Assembly (NCBI GenBank): GCA_009694365.1
Contig: SHVE01000001.1
Span: 124,001 to 188,000, forward strand
Reading direction: 5' to 3'
Length of the DNA stretch: 64,000 bases
Source of the DNA: Thermoleophilia bacterium
GTDB lineage: Bacteria; Actinomycetota; Thermoleophilia; Miltoncostaeales; Miltoncostaeaceae
Shown here: piece by piece, positions 1-9,338 of the stretch
How positions within the stretch are numbered: the stretch's first letter is position 1
Layout: each line of letters begins with the position of its first letter
Notes under the pieces: model-generated
What the model saw: the letters and a program-made list of their open reading frames with translations, nothing else
Told to the model about the DNA's origin: nothing
The model's database searches: none
Translations under genes and position numbers: made by a program

Positions 1-275
1 CCTACGATCACGAGCTGATCGACAAGAGCGCTGCCTCCATCGTGGAGACGGCCCAGCGGACCGGCGCGACCATCTCAGGTCCCGTGCCCCTCCCCACGGA
101 GTGCCATCGCTACTGCGTCATCAAGGGTCCGTTCAAGGACAAAGACTCCCGCGAGCACTTCGAGATCCGTACCCACAAGCGTCTCATCGACATCTTCTCG
201 CCCACACCCAAGACGGTGGATTCGCTTATGCGTCTCGACCTGCCGGCCGGTGTGGACATCGAGATCAAGGTCTGA
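1..275 (+). CDS. rpsJ: 30S ribosomal protein S10 (5' end cut by window)
   Basis: S10 sits in the head of the small ribosomal subunit and also serves as NusE in transcription antitermination. The reading frame enters at base 3, starting with [10 protein letters not shown], so about a dozen N-terminal residues of the usual 101-103 lie outside the window. The C-terminal part carries the conserved PLPTE and RTHKRLIDI segments and ends at TGA 273-275. It is the first gene of the S10 operon; rplC begins 2 nt after its stop. The identification is certain; only the start is missing. Confidence 0.97.
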   Translation, partial: YDHELIDKSAASIVETAQRTGATISGPVPLPTECHRYCVIKGPFKDKDSREHFEIRTHKRLIDIFSPTPKTVDSLMRLDLPAGVDIEIKV

Positions 276-277
276 CG

Positions 278-901
278 GTGGCCGCAATCATCGGACGCAA
301 GATCGGCATGACCCAGATCTTTGCCGAGGACGGGGCGCGCGTGCCGCTCACCGTCATCGAGGCGGGTCCGTGCCCCGTGGTGCAGGTGAAGACCGACGAG
401 CGCGACGGGTACTCCGCCGTGCAACTCGGCTTCGGTGCGTCCAAGGCCAAGCACATCAACAAGCCCGAGCAGGGTCATCTCGCCAAGGCCGGTGCGCCGC
501 TTATGCGCCACCTCTTTGAGTTCTCAACCGACGAGCTCGGCACGGACGACCTCGCGGAGGGTGGGGTCGTCACCGTGGCGTCGTTCGTTCCGGGGTCGTA
601 CGTCAAGGTCACCGGAACCTCCAAGGGCAAGGGCTACGCGGGAACGATCAAGCGTCACAACTTCGCCAGCGGACCGAAGAGCCACGGCTCCCACAACGTC
701 CGCGGACCCGGTTCCATCGGTGCGGCCGCCTACCCCGCGCGCGTGTTCAAGGGCATCCGGATGGCCGGCCACATGGGGTCCCGCCAGGTCACCCAGCGCG
801 GCCTACAGGTCGTGGACTACGACGTGGATCGCAATCTGCTGCTGGTCAAGGGTGCCATTCCCGGCGCCGTCGGTTCCATCGTGTGTGTGAGGCCCGACTG
901 A
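278..901 (+). CDS. rplC: 50S ribosomal protein L3
   Basis: L3 is a primary 23S rRNA-binding protein near the peptidyl-transferase centre. The 207-residue product begins [14 protein letters not shown] right after a GTG at 278, which lies 2 nt past the rpsJ stop; the open frame runs further upstream but only inside rpsJ. The conserved SKGKGYAG and [12 protein letters not shown] segments (the RNA-contacting loop) are present. The TGA stop at 899-901 shares its last base with the ATG of rplD, so the two genes are probably translationally coupled. Confidence 0.97.
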   Translation: MAAIIGRKIGMTQIFAEDGARVPLTVIEAGPCPVVQVKTDERDGYSAVQLGFGASKAKHINKPEQGHLAKAGAPLMRHLFEFSTDELGTDDLAEGGVVTVASFVPGSYVKVTGTSKGKGYAGTIKRHNFASGPKSHGSHNVRGPGSIGAAAYPARVFKGIRMAGHMGSRQVTQRGLQVVDYDVDRNLLLVKGAIPGAVGSIVCVRPD

Positions 902-1554
902 TGGCCGCGCACCTCCTGTCACCGACCGGCTCCGCGTCCGGCTCCGCCGAGGTCGGCACCGAGTTGGCCAGTCAGGTCATCAAGCCCCACCTCATTCACG
1001 AGGTCGTTACGGCCGAGATGGCGTGGCGTCGTTCCGGCACGGCCTCCACCAAGACCCGCTCCGACGTGAGCGGCGGTGGCGCTAAGCCGTGGCGCCAGAA
1101 GGGCACCGGGCGTGCCCGTGCCGGATCCAACCGCTCGCCCATCTGGACTGGCGGCGGCGTGGTCTTCGGTCCGCACCCCCGCAGTTACGGTGGCAAGGTC
1201 AACCGCAAGGCCCACCGGCAGGCGTTCCGCTCGGCCCTCAAGGCCCACGTGGAGCGCGGGACCATCGCCGTCATGGAGCCCACCGGCTGGGATTCGCCGT
1301 CCACCAAGCGCGCCGTTGCGTACCTGGGGCTGGCCCCCATCGAGATGGCGGCCCGTCCGCTGCTCGTGGTGGTCAACGAGTCGGCATCGCCCGAGGCGCT
1401 TTCATTCCGCAACCTGAGGGACGTGCGCGTGCTCGAGGCCCGCGACATCGAGACCGTCGACATCATGGCCGGACGTTCGGTTCTGGTCGAGCGATCCGTG
1501 TGGGAGCGCTGGAACGGCGCCCCCGCCCCCGGCAACGAGGACGGTGACGCATGA
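901..1554 (+). CDS. rplD: 50S ribosomal protein L4
   Basis: L4 binds 23S rRNA and lines the exit tunnel; in some bacteria it also controls its own operon. The 217-residue product has the conserved loop [15 protein letters not shown] at about residues 60-75, followed by GGGVVFGP. The ATG at 901 overlaps the rplC stop by one base (TGATG), which decides the start. A short serine/alanine-rich extension precedes the conserved core. The end overlaps rplW by 4 nt (ATGA). Confidence 0.97.
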   Translation: MAAHLLSPTGSASGSAEVGTELASQVIKPHLIHEVVTAEMAWRRSGTASTKTRSDVSGGGAKPWRQKGTGRARAGSNRSPIWTGGGVVFGPHPRSYGGKVNRKAHRQAFRSALKAHVERGTIAVMEPTGWDSPSTKRAVAYLGLAPIEMAARPLLVVVNESASPEALSFRNLRDVRVLEARDIETVDIMAGRSVLVERSVWERWNGAPAPGNEDGDA

Positions 1555-1856
1555 GCACGGATCTTCGCCACGACGTCCGCCGCGCGATCATCCGTCCCGT
1601 GGTGTCCGAGAAGAGCTACCGGCTCGTGCATGCGCACAACCAGTACACCTTCCGCGTGCAGGACGACGCCCACAAGGTGGAGATCCGTCAGGCCGTCGAA
1701 GAACTGTTCGACGTGACCGTCACGGACGTGCGCACCGTCACGGTTCAGTCCAAGCCGAAGCGTCGTGGCCGCACGGCCGGTCGTCGTCCCGGCTGGAAGA
1801 AGGCGATTGTCGAGCTCCAGCCCGGCGATTCCATCGACATCTTCGAGGGTGCATAG
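1551..1856 (+). CDS. rplW: 50S ribosomal protein L23
   Basis: L23 surrounds the exit tunnel and is the docking site for trigger factor and SRP. The 101-residue product starts with the typical [18 protein letters not shown] and contains the basic loop [19 protein letters not shown]. The ATG at 1551 overlaps the rplD stop (ATGA). Length is normal. rplB follows after 2 nt. Confidence 0.97.
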   Translation: MSTDLRHDVRRAIIRPVVSEKSYRLVHAHNQYTFRVQDDAHKVEIRQAVEELFDVTVTDVRTVTVQSKPKRRGRTAGRRPGWKKAIVELQPGDSIDIFEGA

Positions 1857-1858
1857 GC

Positions 1859-2707
1859 ATGGGTATCCGTAAGCACAAGCCGACATCCCCTGGGCGCCGC
1901 TTCGTCGCGAGTTCCGACTTCGCGGAGGTTACGAAGGCCACTCCCGAGAAGTCGCTGCTCGGCAAGGTCAACAAGACCGGTGGCCGGAACAACAACGGCC
2001 GTATTACGACCCGCCACATCGGTGGTGGCCACAAGCGCCGCTACCGCATCATCGACTTCAAGCGGACCAAGGACGGCGTGCCGGCCCGGGTCGCCGCGAT
2101 CGAGTACGACCCCAACCGCTCGGCGCGCATTGCGCTGCTGCACTACGCCGATGGGGAGAAGCGCTACATCGTGGCGCCGCTTCGCCTCGATGTGGGGGAC
2201 ACCGTGATGAGCGGTCCGGGAGCGGACATCCGACCGGGCAACGCCCTCGCGCTACGTGACATCCCCACGGGTACGATCGTGCACAACATCGAGTTGCAGA
2301 TTGGCCGTGGGGGCCAGCTCTGCCGCTCCGCCGGCACCGGCGCCCAGCTCATGGCGAAGGAAGGCGACTACGCCACCCTCCGCCTTCCGAGTTCGGAAAT
2401 GCGCATGGTGCACATCAGCTGTCGCGCCACGATCGGACAGATCGGCAATCCGTCCCACTCCAATGAAGTGGGCGGCAAGGCCGGGCGCAGCCGCTGGCGC
2501 GGGGTCCGCCCAACGGTCCGTGGTTCCGCGATGAACCCGGTGGACCACCCGCACGGTGGTGGTGAGGGCAAGAGTAACTCGGGTCGCCATCCGGTGACCC
2601 CCTGGGGCAAGCCGACCAACGGTCACCGTACGCGTGACCCGAAGAAGGCAAGCCAGTCCATGATCGTCCGAGGACGCAAGCGCGGCAAGCACACGGAAGG
2701 CCGATGA
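1859..2707 (+). CDS. rplB: 50S ribosomal protein L2
   Basis: L2 is needed for subunit association and peptidyl-transferase activity. The 282-residue product begins [15 protein letters not shown] and ends with the conserved [15 protein letters not shown] and PWGKPTNG block, which holds the histidine near the catalytic centre. I take the ATG at 1859, 2 nt after the rplW stop; the open frame extends upstream only through rplW. The stop overlaps rpsS by 4 nt (ATGA). Confidence 0.97.
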   Translation: MGIRKHKPTSPGRRFVASSDFAEVTKATPEKSLLGKVNKTGGRNNNGRITTRHIGGGHKRRYRIIDFKRTKDGVPARVAAIEYDPNRSARIALLHYADGEKRYIVAPLRLDVGDTVMSGPGADIRPGNALALRDIPTGTIVHNIELQIGRGGQLCRSAGTGAQLMAKEGDYATLRLPSSEMRMVHISCRATIGQIGNPSHSNEVGGKAGRSRWRGVRPTVRGSAMNPVDHPHGGGEGKSNSGRHPVTPWGKPTNGHRTRDPKKASQSMIVRGRKRGKHTEGR

Positions 2708-2982
2708 GTCGTAGCCTGAAGAAGGGTCCGTTCGTGGACCCCAAGTTGCTGAAGAGGATCGAGGACATGAACGTCGCGAGCGAGAAGCACATGCTCCGCA
2801 CGTGGTCGCGGTCGTCCACGATCTTCCCCGAGATGGTGGGTCACACCATCGCCGTTCACGACGGGCGCAAGCACGTGCCGGTCTACATCTCGGAGGGCAT
2901 GGTGGGCCACAAGCTGGGCGAGTTCGCGCCCACGCGCACCTATAAGGGCCATGGCGACGACCGACAGACCTCGAGGCGCTGA
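2704..2982 (+). CDS. rpsS: 30S ribosomal protein S19
   Basis: S19 pairs with S13 in the head of the 30S subunit near the A-site tRNA. The 92-residue product starts with the signature [11 protein letters not shown] and has HNGRKHVPV-like and [16 protein letters not shown] motifs. The start ATG overlaps the rplB stop by 4 nt. One nucleotide separates its stop from the chosen GTG start of rplV. Confidence 0.97.
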   Translation: MSRSLKKGPFVDPKLLKRIEDMNVASEKHMLRTWSRSSTIFPEMVGHTIAVHDGRKHVPVYISEGMVGHKLGEFAPTRTYKGHGDDRQTSRR

Positions 2983-2983
2983 G

Positions 2984-3454
2984 GTGAGCACCACGGAAAC
3001 CATCACCGATGCCGTTGAGGCCGACGTGCCCGAGGTGACCATCGCGGCCACGTCCTCCCCCGCCCAATCGGCCCGGACTGCCCATCGTGCTCCGGCGCGT
3101 CCGGAGGCCACGGCCAAGTTCGTGCGCGTGTCCGCCCGTAAGGCCCGCCTCGTGGCCGACCTCATTCGCGGCCAGGCCGTTCCCAACGCGCAAGCGATCC
3201 TCGCCTTCTGCACCCGCGATGCTGCCGTACCTGTACGCAAGGTGCTGGAGTCCGCGATGGCCAATGCGGATCACAACGTCGGGCTCACGGTGCGCGACCT
3301 CGTCATCGTCCGCGCCACCGTGGACGAGGGCCCGACCATGGCCCGGATGCGTCCCCGCGCCCAAGGGCGCTCGAGTCGCATCAACAAGCGCACCTGCCAC
3401 ATCACGATCGGCCTCGGCGTGCCTGACGCCACCGCCTCAGGGAGACGTGCCTGA
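2984..3454 (+). CDS. rplV: 50S ribosomal protein L22 with N-terminal extension
   Basis: L22 contacts all domains of 23S rRNA and its beta-hairpin reaches into the exit tunnel. The conserved core ([18 protein letters not shown] onward, ending [10 protein letters not shown]) is preceded by about 40 residues rich in Thr, Ala, Glu and Pro that most L22 proteins lack. I chose GTG 2984, one nt after the rpsS stop; an in-frame ATG at 2951 would add 11 residues but overlap rpsS by 32 nt. The stop TGA shares its A with the rpsC ATG. Confidence 0.94.
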   Translation: MSTTETITDAVEADVPEVTIAATSSPAQSARTAHRAPARPEATAKFVRVSARKARLVADLIRGQAVPNAQAILAFCTRDAAVPVRKVLESAMANADHNVGLTVRDLVIVRATVDEGPTMARMRPRAQGRSSRINKRTCHITIGLGVPDATASGRRA

Positions 3455-4227
3455 TGGGTCAGAAGGTTAACCCCACCGGGTTCCGCATCGGCATCCTCCA
3501 AGGCTGGAAGAGCAACTGGTACACCGAGCGCGACTACGCCGCGTATCTGGACGAGGACCGCGCGGTGCGCGCCCACATCACGGGCAAGCTGAGCCACGCG
3601 GGACTCGCGGACATCCAGTTGCGCAAGGACTCCACCAAGTTGACCGTGGACATCTTCACGGCTCGGCCCGGAATCGTCATCGGCAAGAGTGGCTCCGAGG
3701 TGGACGCGCTCCGGCGTGAGCTGAACCAGCTCACCAAGAAGCAGATTCAGATCAACATCAACGAGGTCAAGCGCCCCGAGTTGGATGCGACGCTGGTGGC
3801 ACAGTCCATCGCCGAGCAGCTCGAGGGCCGGGTCTCGTTCCGTCGCGCGATGAAGCGCGCGCTCACCTCCGCCATGCGGTCCGGCGCTCAGGGCGCCAAG
3901 GTGCAGTGCGGCGGGCGCCTCGGCGGTTCGGAGATGTCCCGTTCGGAGCACTACTCCGACGGGCGCGTTCCACTGCACACGTTGCGTGCGGACATCGATT
4001 ACGGCTTCGCCGAGGCGAAGACCACCTTCGGCCGCATCGGCGTGAAGGTGTGGATCAACAAGGGCGAAGTTCTGCCGGAGGGTGTCGTTGACGCCCGCGG
4101 GCGCAACCTTGACGCTGACGCCGGCGCACCCCCGCGCCGTCCGCGCCGTGACAGCGGCAGTGGCCCCGGTGGCCAGGGTGGCCCTCGTCGTAGCGGCGGC
4201 GCTCCGCTGTCGTCGGGGACGAGGTAA
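3454..4227 (+). CDS. rpsC: 30S ribosomal protein S3
   Basis: S3 forms part of the mRNA entry channel and helicase. The 257-residue product starts [14 protein letters not shown]; a KH domain with the GxxG loop GKSG lies at about residues 70-85 and the C-terminal S3 domain ends near GEVLPEG. Past residue ~210 there is a 45-residue tail of Arg, Gly, Pro and Ser, probably disordered and RNA-binding, like tails seen in other actinobacterial S3 proteins. ATG 3454 overlaps the rplV stop by one base. Confidence 0.97.
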   Translation: MGQKVNPTGFRIGILQGWKSNWYTERDYAAYLDEDRAVRAHITGKLSHAGLADIQLRKDSTKLTVDIFTARPGIVIGKSGSEVDALRRELNQLTKKQIQININEVKRPELDATLVAQSIAEQLEGRVSFRRAMKRALTSAMRSGAQGAKVQCGGRLGGSEMSRSEHYSDGRVPLHTLRADIDYGFAEAKTTFGRIGVKVWINKGEVLPEGVVDARGRNLDADAGAPPRRPRRDSGSGPGGQGGPRRSGGAPLSSGTR

Positions 4228-4231
4228 CGCC

Positions 4232-4645
4232 ATGCTGATGCCAAAGCGCACCAAGTTCCGCAAGGCGCACCGCGGCCGTCGCCAAGGTCTGGCGAAGGGT
4301 AACCAGGAAGTCAGCTTCGGCCAGTACGGCCTGAAGTCGCTTGACAACGCGTGGGTCACCAACCGGCAGATCGAGGCCAGTCGGGTGGCGATGACCCGCT
4401 ACATCAAGCGTCAGGGCAAGGTCTGGATCAACCTCTTTCCGCACCTCCCGGTCACCAAGAAGCCGGCCGAGACCCGCATGGGGTCTGGCAAGGGCTCTCC
4501 GGAGACGTGGGTGGCCGTGGTCAAGCCGGGCAAGGTCATGTTCGAGTTGGCCGGCGTTCCGGAGGACGTGGCCCGCGAGGCCATGCGTCTGGCGGCCATG
4601 AAGTTGCCGGTCCGGTGCAAGTTCGTTATTCGTGAGGAAGCCTGA
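4232..4645 (+). CDS. rplP: 50S ribosomal protein L16
   Basis: L16 organises the A-site region of the large subunit. The 137-residue product begins [16 protein letters not shown], the standard opening, which fixes the start at ATG 4232 although the frame is open further upstream. The conserved arginine-rich TRMGSGKG block is present. The gene is 4 nt downstream of rpsC and 1 nt upstream of rpmC. Confidence 0.97.
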   Translation: MLMPKRTKFRKAHRGRRQGLAKGNQEVSFGQYGLKSLDNAWVTNRQIEASRVAMTRYIKRQGKVWINLFPHLPVTKKPAETRMGSGKGSPETWVAVVKPGKVMFELAGVPEDVAREAMRLAAMKLPVRCKFVIREEA

Positions 4646-4646
4646 T

Positions 4647-4868
4647 ATGCCCACCCAGAAGGCCAGCGAACTGCGTGAACTCTCCGGGGACCAGCTCGCA
4701 CTCACACTCGAGGAGTCGCGCCAGGCGCTCTTCAACCTGCGTTTCCAGTTGCCCACCGGGGCGCTTGAGCGCACCACCGAGATCGGCATCCGCAAGCGCG
4801 AGATCGCCCGGATCCTGACGATCGCGCGCCAGCGGGAGATTGCGCAGGAGGAGACCACACGTGGCTGA
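4647..4868 (+). CDS. rpmC: 50S ribosomal protein L29
   Basis: L29 is a small two-helix protein next to L23 at the tunnel exit. The 73-residue product has the helical hairpin core [16 protein letters not shown] and ends [14 protein letters not shown] 4647, one nt after the rplP stop, is preferred over an in-frame ATG at 4632 inside rplP. Its 3' end overlaps rpsQ by 8 nt. Confidence 0.95.
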   Translation: MPTQKASELRELSGDQLALTLEESRQALFNLRFQLPTGALERTTEIGIRKREIARILTIARQREIAQEETTRG

Positions 4869-5133
4869 GACGCCCCAAGAGTCCGTTGTCCGGCGCAAGG
4901 TGCGCCAGGGCGTCGTGACCAGTGACGCCCGTGACCGCACGATCACCGTGCGTATCGATATGTCACGTCGTCATCCGGTGTACGGCAAAACCGTTCGCTC
5001 GTCGTCGAAGTTGCACGCGCACGACGAGGCGAACGCGGCGGGTGTGGGCGATGTCGTCCGCGTCATCGAGACCCGCCCGCTGTCGAAGCAGAAGCGTTGG
5101 CGTCTCGTCGAGATCGTCGAGAAGGCCCGTTAG
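4861..5133 (+). CDS. rpsQ: 30S ribosomal protein S17
   Basis: S17 is a primary 16S rRNA-binding OB-fold protein. The 90-residue product carries [12 protein letters not shown] and [16 protein letters not shown], typical of the family. I take GTG 4861 (product [10 protein letters not shown]); the longer frame from 4840 would add only an arginine-rich stretch read out of rpmC. rplN follows after 9 nt. Confidence 0.95.
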   Translation: MAETPQESVVRRKVRQGVVTSDARDRTITVRIDMSRRHPVYGKTVRSSSKLHAHDEANAAGVGDVVRVIETRPLSKQKRWRLVEIVEKAR

Positions 5134-5142
5134 GAGTTACGG

Positions 5143-5511
5143 ATGATCCAGAACGAATCACGACTCCGCGTGGCGGACAACACCGGTGCCCGGGAGATCC
5201 TGTGCATCCGCGTGCTCGGTGGCAGCCGTCGGCGCTACGCGCACGTGGGCGACACGATCGTCGCCACCGTCAAGGCGGCCACCCCGAACGGGGCGGTCAA
5301 GAAGGGCGATGTCGTCAAGGCGGTCGTGGTGCGCACCAAGAAGTCGCACCCCCGGGCCGACGGCACGTTCATCGCCTTCGACGAGAACGCGGCGGTCATC
5401 ATCGACAACGCCCAGAACCCACGCGGCACCCGAATCTTCGGGCCCGTCGCTCGTGAGCTCCGCGAGAAGCAGTTCATGAAGATCGTCTCACTCGCGCCGG
5501 AGGTGCTCTAG
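5143..5511 (+). CDS. rplN: 50S ribosomal protein L14
   Basis: L14 forms an intersubunit bridge and is the docking site for the silencing factor RsfS. The 122-residue product starts [19 protein letters not shown] and ends [20 protein letters not shown], both family hallmarks and full length. Its TAG stop shares its final base with the rplX GTG. Confidence 0.98.
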   Translation: MIQNESRLRVADNTGAREILCIRVLGGSRRRYAHVGDTIVATVKAATPNGAVKKGDVVKAVVVRTKKSHPRADGTFIAFDENAAVIIDNAQNPRGTRIFGPVARELREKQFMKIVSLAPEVL

Positions 5512-5828
5512 TGCCCGCGCGCGTGAAGAAGGGCGACCAGGTCATGTGCATCGCCGGCAAGGACAAGGGCCGTTCCGGCACCGTCCTGCGGGTCCTGCCC
5601 GCCGAGGACCGTGTGCTTGTGGAGGGCCTCAACATCATGAAGCGCCACACCAAGGCGCGTCCGCCCGACGATCCGGGCGGCATCATCGAGAAGCCGGCGT
5701 CGATGCATCTGTCCAACGTCATGCCGATCGACCCGTCCGACAAGAAGCCCTGCCGTGTCCGTATTGAGGAGAAGGACGGCAAGCGCATCCGTGTCTCCGC
5801 CCGTACCGGAAAGGCGCTGGACTCGTGA
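5511..5828 (+). CDS. rplX: 50S ribosomal protein L24
   Basis: L24 nucleates 50S assembly. The 105-residue product has the KOW motif [19 protein letters not shown] at its N terminus and the conserved [10 protein letters not shown]. It starts at GTG 5511, on the last base of the rplN stop, and its stop overlaps the GTG of rplE (GTGA), so rplN-rplX-rplE look translationally linked. Confidence 0.97.
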   Translation: MPARVKKGDQVMCIAGKDKGRSGTVLRVLPAEDRVLVEGLNIMKRHTKARPPDDPGGIIEKPASMHLSNVMPIDPSDKKPCRVRIEEKDGKRIRVSARTGKALDS

Positions 5829-6466
5829 GCACCGAGACCGCCACCGCCATCCCGCCCGCACGACTCAAGGCCCTGTACGAGGACGACGTTCGCCCGAAGT
5901 TGCAGGACCAGTTCGCATATTCGTCGTCGATGCAGCACCCGCGCATCACCAAGATCACGCTCAACATGGGTGTGGGTGACGCGAAGACGAACCTGAAACT
6001 GCTCGACGAGGCGGCGGGACAACTCGCGCGACTCGCAGGCCAGAAGGCGGCGATCACCACGGCCCGTACCTCCATCGCACAGTTCAAGTTGCGCGAAGGT
6101 ATGCCGATCGGTGCCAAGGTCACTCTCCGGGGCGCCCGCATGTGGGAGTTCCTCGATCGGCTCACGTCGGTCGCGTTGCCCCGGATCCGCGACTTCCGAG
6201 GTCTCAACCCCGACGGGTTCGACGGCCGTGGCAACTACAACCTCGGTCTCAGAGAGCAGACGATCTTCCCGGAGATCGACTACGACACGGTCGAGAAGGT
6301 GCGCGGACTCAACGTCACCATCACGACGACGGCCACTACCGACGAAGAGGCCCGGGCGTTGCTCGGACATCTCGGTATGCCGTTCCGGGCGGAGGGGTAC
6401 AGCGCAGATGAGCGCGCGATCCGCCGTCGCAAGAAGATGCGCAAGTACGGCCGCGGCCGGCGATAA
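5825..6466 (+). CDS. rplE: 50S ribosomal protein L5
   Basis: L5 binds 5S rRNA and contacts P-site tRNA. The 213-residue product has the conserved [12 protein letters not shown] and [19 protein letters not shown] segments. It carries about 10 extra N-terminal residues before the usual [12 protein letters not shown]. Start GTG 5825 overlaps the rplX stop by 4 nt. An 17-nt gap containing AAGGAAG precedes rpsZ. Confidence 0.97.
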   Translation: MSTETATAIPPARLKALYEDDVRPKLQDQFAYSSSMQHPRITKITLNMGVGDAKTNLKLLDEAAGQLARLAGQKAAITTARTSIAQFKLREGMPIGAKVTLRGARMWEFLDRLTSVALPRIRDFRGLNPDGFDGRGNYNLGLREQTIFPEIDYDTVEKVRGLNVTITTTATTDEEARALLGHLGMPFRAEGYSADERAIRRRKKMRKYGRGRR

Positions 6467-6483
6467 GGAAGGTTCACGAACTC

Positions 6484-6669
6484 GTGGCAAAGACGTCCCT
6501 CAGGGTGAAGGCCTCACGGCCGACCAAGTACCCCACGCAGGTGTACTCACGCTGTCATCGGTGTGGTCGCTCGCGTGCGGTGTTTCGTAAGTTCGGGCTG
6601 TGCCGCATCTGTCTGCGCGACGAGGCCCACGCCGGGCACATCCCCGGCATGACGAAGGCGAGTTGGTAA
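6484..6669 (+). CDS. rpsZ: 30S ribosomal protein S14, zinc-binding type Z
   Basis: S14 sits in the 30S head. This is the short 61-residue zinc form: four cysteines at residues 24, 27, 40 and 43 (CHRC and CRIC) make the zinc site. It starts at GTG 6484, with a GGAAGG Shine-Dalgarno upstream. The type Z form in the spc operon is usual in actinobacteria and Gram-positives; no zinc-free paralogue is in the window. Confidence 0.97.
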   Translation: MAKTSLRVKASRPTKYPTQVYSRCHRCGRSRAVFRKFGLCRICLRDEAHAGHIPGMTKASW

Positions 6670-6673
6670 CCGG

Positions 6674-7069
6674 ATGCTGACCGATCCGATCGCCGACATG
6701 CTCACCCGCATCCGCAACGCCAACATGGCGCTGCATGACGAGGTGCGGATGCCGGGAAGCCACATGAAGTCGGGCCTCGCCCGCGTTCTTCAGGACCAGG
6801 GCTACATCACCGGCTTCGCCACCACCGTCGACGGCGCGCACTCCACGCTCACCGTCACGCTCAAGTACGACCAAGACCGCCGCCGGGTCATCACGGGGAT
6901 CACCCGGGTGTCCACGCCCGGTCGCCGCGTGTACGCCGACAAGGACTCCCTGCCCAAGGTTCTGGGTGGTATGGGTGTCGCCATAATCTCGACCTCTCAG
7001 GGTCTCCTCACGGGCCATGAAGCCCGCCGCCGCGGTGTCGGTGGCGAGGTCCTGTGCACGGTCTGGTAG
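6674..7069 (+). CDS. rpsH: 30S ribosomal protein S8
   Basis: S8 organises the central domain of 16S rRNA and represses the spc operon in some bacteria. The 131-residue product starts [17 protein letters not shown] and ends [15 protein letters not shown], the conserved C-terminal RNA-binding signature. ATG 6674 lies 4 nt after the rpsZ stop. Confidence 0.98.
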   Translation: MLTDPIADMLTRIRNANMALHDEVRMPGSHMKSGLARVLQDQGYITGFATTVDGAHSTLTVTLKYDQDRRRVITGITRVSTPGRRVYADKDSLPKVLGGMGVAIISTSQGLLTGHEARRRGVGGEVLCTVW

Positions 7070-7082
7070 CGGAGGATCTGAC

Positions 7083-7616
7083 GTGAGCCGAATTGGACGC
7101 GCACCGATCTCCGTTCCCGACGGGGTGACGGTGGACATCACCGGGCAGAAGGTCACCGTGACCGGGCCCAAGGGCACCCTCAAACACGTGGTCGCAGAGC
7201 CCATCCGGATTGTCCAGGAGGACGACGCGCTGCTGGTCACGCGCCCGACCGACCGTGGACCGCACCGTTCGCTACACGGGCTGTCACGCAGCCTCGTGGC
7301 GAACATGGTGACCGGGGTGACCGAGGGATTTGAGCGCCGCCTCGAACTCGTGGGCGTGGGTTATCGTGCCCAGATGAAGGGCACGACCCTCGAAGTCGCG
7401 GTGGGATTCTCCCACCCGGTGCAGGTCGAGGCGCCGGAGGGCGTCACGTTCAATGTCCCCGATCCGACCCGGATCGTCGTCACCGGCATCGACAAGCAGC
7501 AGGTCGGCCAGATCGCGTCGGAGATCCGTCGCGTGCGTCCGCCCGAGCCGTACAAGGGCAAGGGCATTCGCTATGCAGGAGAGAATGTCCGCCGCAAGGT
7601 CGGCAAGAGGGCTTAG
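7083..7616 (+). CDS. rplF: 50S ribosomal protein L6
   Basis: L6 supports the elongation-factor binding site near the sarcin-ricin loop. The 177-residue product begins [11 protein letters not shown] after GTG 7083 and ends with the signature [11 protein letters not shown]. The frame is open 66 nt further upstream but that part is inside rpsH. A GGAGG at about 7071-7075 fits the chosen start. Confidence 0.97.
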   Translation: MSRIGRAPISVPDGVTVDITGQKVTVTGPKGTLKHVVAEPIRIVQEDDALLVTRPTDRGPHRSLHGLSRSLVANMVTGVTEGFERRLELVGVGYRAQMKGTTLEVAVGFSHPVQVEAPEGVTFNVPDPTRIVVTGIDKQQVGQIASEIRRVRPPEPYKGKGIRYAGENVRRKVGKRA

Positions 7617-7630
7617 GGGCTAAGGGAGAC

Positions 7631-7984
7631 ATGGGGAAGATCACCACTCGCGACGCCCGCGCACGGCGTCATCGCCGCGTTCGCGGCAAGGTCCACGGCA
7701 CGGCTGAGCGTCCGCGCTTGTCCGTGGCGCGTTCCAACCTGCGTATCTACGCGCAACTCATCGACGACGACCGAGGTCACACCCTCGCCGCCGCCGGTTC
7801 GCACGAGACCACTCTCAAAGCGTTGGCCAAGGGGCCGGCGGCGGGTGAGGTGGGCAAGCTCATCGCCGAGCGCGCGAAGGCGGCGGGCGTCAGCCGCGTC
7901 GTCTTCGATCGCGGCGGTTATCTGTACCACGGGAGGGTCAAGTCCCTCGCCGACGGTGCCCGCGAGGGCGGGCTCGAGTTCTAG
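7631..7984 (+). CDS. rplR: 50S ribosomal protein L18
   Basis: L18 binds 5S rRNA with L5. The 117-residue product has [20 protein letters not shown] and the C-terminal [23 protein letters not shown], both typical. ATG 7631 is preceded by AAGGGAG. rpsE follows after 15 nt. Confidence 0.97.
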   Translation: MGKITTRDARARRHRRVRGKVHGTAERPRLSVARSNLRIYAQLIDDDRGHTLAAAGSHETTLKALAKGPAAGEVGKLIAERAKAAGVSRVVFDRGGYLYHGRVKSLADGAREGGLEF

Positions 7985-7999
7985 GAGCGGGGAAGAGAA

Positions 8000-8584
8000 A
8001 TGGCAGAGCGTAGACGCGAGAAGGTCACGACGGAGGGCGTTGAGCTCACCGAGCGCGTGGTCCAGGTCAACCGTGTCGCCAAGGTCGTCAAGGGCGGCCG
8101 TCGCTTCTCGTTCTCGGCCCTGGTGGTCGTGGGCAACGAAGTGGACGCGGTGGGTGTGGGTCACGGCAAGGCGAATGAAGTTCCCCTTGCCATCCAGAAG
8201 GCCGTGGACGACGCGAAGAAGAACATGTTCCGGGTGCCGCGCTACGGCGCGACGATCCCGCACCAGACGATCGGCCACCACGGCGCGGGTCGCGTGCTGC
8301 TGAAGCCCGCCGCTCCCGGTACCGGGGTCATCGCCGGTGGGGGCGTGCGCGCCGTGCTCGAGCTCGGGGGCGTCCGCGACGTGTTGAGCAAGTCACTCGG
8401 CACCACCAACCCGGTGAACCTCGTGACGGCAACGGTCAACGGCCTCAAGTCGCTCCGTACGCCGGCGGAGGTCGCCAAGTTGCGTGGGATGACGGTTGCC
8501 GAGGTGCTGGGCATGTCCGGGGGGCGGGTCACCCCGGTCACCGACGACGCCCCGGCCGAGGTTGCGCAGGGGGTCACGGCGTGA
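8000..8584 (+). CDS. rpsE: 30S ribosomal protein S5
   Basis: S5 is needed for decoding accuracy and mRNA unwinding. The 194-residue product has the double-stranded RNA-binding N-domain ([21 protein letters not shown]) and the conserved GTGVIAGG and [10 protein letters not shown] segments. The C-terminal tail after KLRGM is extended by about 30 residues. The stop overlaps rpmD by 4 nt (GTGA). Confidence 0.97.
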   Translation: MAERRREKVTTEGVELTERVVQVNRVAKVVKGGRRFSFSALVVVGNEVDAVGVGHGKANEVPLAIQKAVDDAKKNMFRVPRYGATIPHQTIGHHGAGRVLLKPAAPGTGVIAGGGVRAVLELGGVRDVLSKSLGTTNPVNLVTATVNGLKSLRTPAEVAKLRGMTVAEVLGMSGGRVTPVTDDAPAEVAQGVTA

Positions 8585-8772
8585 CCACGCTGAAGATCAC
8601 CCAGATCCGATCGAAGATCGGCAGCTCCGAGCGTCACCGTGGCACCCTGCGTGCCCTCGGCCTCGGTCGAATCGGCAAGGTGGCGGTCCAGACGGACTCG
8701 CCGGCCCTGCAGGGCGCGCTCCGCAAGGTCGCGTCACTCGTGCGTGTCGAGGAGGTCGAAGATGGCAGCTGA
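8581..8772 (+). CDS. rpmD: 50S ribosomal protein L30
   Basis: Small 63-residue large-subunit protein with the family pattern [27 protein letters not shown] 8581 overlaps the rpsE stop (GTGA) and its 3' end overlaps rplO by 11 nt, so rpsE, rpmD and rplO are probably coupled. Confidence 0.96.
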   Translation: MTTLKITQIRSKIGSSERHRGTLRALGLGRIGKVAVQTDSPALQGALRKVASLVRVEEVEDGS

Positions 8773-9283
8773 CGACGCAATCGTGGATCCCGAGGATGTC
8801 CGTCTTGAGAACCTGCGCCCCATCCCCGGTGCCAAGCACCGTCGGAAGCGTCTGGGCCGTGGCCCGGGGTCCGGCAAGGGCAAGACCTGCGGTCGCGGTA
8901 TGAAGGGCGCGGGCTCGCGCTCGGGTCCCGGCCCACGTCCCGGCTACCGTGGCGGTACCGTCCCTCTGCACATGCAGAAGGGCAAGTTACCCGGTCCGAA
9001 CCACAAGAAGTCCATGCCCATCGGTCCGTTCCGCACCAACTCGCTGCCGATCAACGTTGGTGCGCTCGGCGCATTCTTCGGCGCGGGTGACATCGTGGAC
9101 GCTCAGGCCCTCTCCACGGTGGGCCTCGTGAAGAACAACGGCAACCGCGCGTGGCCGGTCAAGTTACTTGCGACCGGTGAGATCGGGTACGCCCTCATCG
9201 TGCGCGTGGATCAGGCCTCTCCCGCAGCGGTGGCCAAGATTGAGGCGGCCGGTGGCCGCGTCGAGCTCGTCGGCCAGGAGTAA
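8762..9283 (+). CDS. rplO: 50S ribosomal protein L15
   Basis: L15 is a late assembly protein of the large subunit. The 173-residue product has the glycine-rich RKRLGRGPGSGKGKTCGRG motif near the N terminus. ATG 8762 overlaps rpmD by 11 nt; GGTCGAAG just upstream is a plausible ribosome site. It is the last gene before a 55-nt gap that contains the secY promoter box. Confidence 0.96.
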   Translation: MAADDAIVDPEDVRLENLRPIPGAKHRRKRLGRGPGSGKGKTCGRGMKGAGSRSGPGPRPGYRGGTVPLHMQKGKLPGPNHKKSMPIGPFRTNSLPINVGALGAFFGAGDIVDAQALSTVGLVKNNGNRAWPVKLLATGEIGYALIVRVDQASPAAVAKIEAAGGRVELVGQE

Positions 9284-9324
9284 TGCCTCTGACCGGGAGC
9301 ACGACGTGGTGCCCGGCGAGGACC

Positions 9325-9330
9325 TAGGCT
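9325..9330 (+). promoter_or_regulatory. Candidate -10 box of secY (leaderless type)
   Basis: TAGGCT matches the actinobacterial TANNNT -10 pattern and ends 8 nt before the secY ATG. No Shine-Dalgarno lies in the gap and no good -35 is visible. A transcript from here would start at or next to the ATG, giving secY-adk-map a promoter separate from the ribosomal genes. Confidence 0.45.
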
Positions 9331-9338
9331 AGGCCTCC